The notes beneath the pieces were generated by a model. It saw nothing but the letters and a program-made list of their open reading frames with translations, searched no databases and was not told where the DNA came from. Positions 39,582-40,340 of a stretch of DNA of 40,340 nt are shown here, piece after piece; positions within the stretch are counted from its first letter, which is position 1, and the number at the start of each line of letters is the position of its first letter. The DNA comes from a virus, in the IMG/VR virus record IMGVR_UViG_3300046368_000469, positions 1-40,340 of that record; one strand, 5' to 3'. A program made the position numbers and the translations under genes.

Positions 39582-40340
39582 ATGAGCACAGCTACAAACA
39601 TACTTGGAAAGATTGGTGAAAAAGTCGGTGAAGAGATTAAAGCACTTCGCGTTAGTCTAGGCACACAAATATCACAAATAAATCTTAACGACATTACAGG
39701 CGGACTAAATGTTACTAAGGACGCTAATGGTCTTGGTATTAGCACGGACGGCAAGGGCGTATTTAATTCCTTGGAGGTTAGCCTTGGATCAACCCTTCAT
39801 GGTGCTGTAACTGCAAATAGCTCAATAACTGCCTTGGGTCAGATTTCAGCCCTTAGAGCAACAACTACGCAGGATTTATCAGTTGGCACAGATGCATCCA
39901 TTGGTGGCAACATGAGCGTTACAGGAAAGCTTACAGCAGGCTCTCTTGAGGTGCAGGGCGAGACTAAGATAATTAACACAACTAGCGTTGAGGTTTCAGA
40001 CAATATTTTAGAACTTAATAAATCTAGTGATAACTCCACAACAGCTTCTATTTCAGGTATAGAAATTAATCGAGGAGAGGTTCAAGGAACCACAGGTGGA
40101 GCAGTTGAAGGCATTGCACCACTCGAAATGGATATTACTACCGACACAGGAGTTAATAAAACAAATGTGCGGGTCGATTTTGAGCAAATGACGGAGTATG
40201 TAGACGGATTCCATGCATACTTTAACCTAGAAACAGATTTTGGATCTGATGGGAAACTGCCTGCTGATTCGTACAGAATTGTATTTCGTAATGATCTGAC
40301 AAAGCATGTAAATACGCAAAATGTAGTTACTTATGATGAT
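39582..40340 (+). CDS. Large tail fiber protein, N-terminal part (continues at 1-1420)
   Basis: The start ATG follows GGAGAATACGGAAAAAC. The N terminus ILGKIGEKVGEEIKALR resembles that of the small protein at 1425. It is followed by a series of short repeats of the type LGSTLHGAVTANSSITALG / TTTQDLSVGTDASIGGNMSVTG, which form a beta-helical or triple-helical shaft. The frame is open to the window end and continues in frame at position 362 of this window. Fiber assignment is by pattern and context. Confidence 0.75.
   Translation, partial: MSTATNILGKIGEKVGEEIKALRVSLGTQISQINLNDITGGLNVTKDANGLGISTDGKGVFNSLEVSLGSTLHGAVTANSSITALGQISALRATTTQDLSVGTDASIGGNMSVTGKLTAGSLEVQGETKIINTTSVEVSDNILELNKSSDNSTTASISGIEINRGEVQGTTGGAVEGIAPLEMDITTDTGVNKTNVRVDFEQMTEYVDGFHAYFNLETDFGSDGKLPADSYRIVFRNDLTKHVNTQNVVTYDD
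39980..40340. repeat. Terminal overlap of the contig (copy 2)
   Basis: This copy matches 1-361 except for 4 bases (40107, 40133, 40145, 40233). See copy 1: the pair indicates a circular or permuted genome of about 39,979 bp. Confidence 0.9.

Noticed and set aside
1-40340. Diversity-generating retroelement acting on the fiber gene
   Set aside because: An Mtd-like module is present, but no reverse transcriptase, template repeat or adenine-biased variable repeat was seen; the overlap variants are not adenine-specific.

Overview
The window looks like the complete genome of a temperate, long-tailed (siphovirus-type) bacteriophage. The first 361 bases recur at the end (1-361 versus 39980-40340, 4 mismatches), and the tail-fiber gene is cut by the window edges and continues in frame across the join. 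The contig is therefore best read as a circle or circular permutation of about 39,979 bp. DNA is AT-rich and packed, with many ATGA, TGATG and TAATG stop/start overlaps. Every gene except two small ones lies on the + strand. Promoters are sigma70-like (TTGACA / TATAAT). The host is not identifiable; a predicted lipoprotein (lipobox) and a bacterial tRNA-Gly fragment show only that it is bacterial.

Layout on the circle. Packaging and head: small terminase (31164), a metallophosphoesterase, GpA-type large terminase, gpW-like joiner, lambda-type portal, S49 protease, acidic scaffold-like protein, major capsid protein (to 38719), terminator, head-tail protein. Fiber and lysis: Mtd-like module, large fiber crossing the join, a 100-aa relative, a 735-aa structural protein, lipoprotein, 31-aa membrane peptide and holin (to 4670). 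Tail: terminator-like protein, tail tube with a chaperone-like extension in another frame, lambda-type gpG/gpGT frameshift pair with slippery GGGAAAG, 1026-aa tape measure, distal tail proteins and a glycosyltransferase-like protein (to 15585).

Lysogeny and integration (15559-17555): attP is the 3' half of a tRNA-Gly(TCC) gene flanked by two phased pairs of TGTCAGCA, followed by a tyrosine integrase, two minus-strand ribbon-helix-helix proteins, a divergent control region with ATAAAGCAACACAAA repeats, and an excisionase-like HTH. Recombination and replication (17628-21706): ssDNA-annealing-like protein, DEDDy exonuclease, winged helix, replication initiator with iteron-like repeats inside the gene, DnaC-like loader, SWIM protein, RusA resolvase.

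The accessory region (21715-30711) is the most interesting. Four promoters carry the same palindrome (TATGCGA-N4-TCGCATA) between -35 and -10. They precede (1) a set of small unknown genes, (2) a 29-aa membrane peptide plus a gamma-glutamylcyclotransferase-fold protein, (3) an amidoligase plus a class II glutamine amidotransferase, and (4) lie inside the start of an HTH gene that may encode the regulator. This ties the three enzymes of a probable amide-ligation system into one regulon. Downstream, in tightly overlapping frames, are a GNAT, a ParB-fold protein, an IbrA-like PAPS-reductase-family protein, a GT-A-like protein and a second ParB-fold protein, a candidate nucleic-acid-modification or regulatory cassette. 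Between them lie a possible structured RNA with terminator and a phased GTGGA repeat array. No endolysin was recognised.
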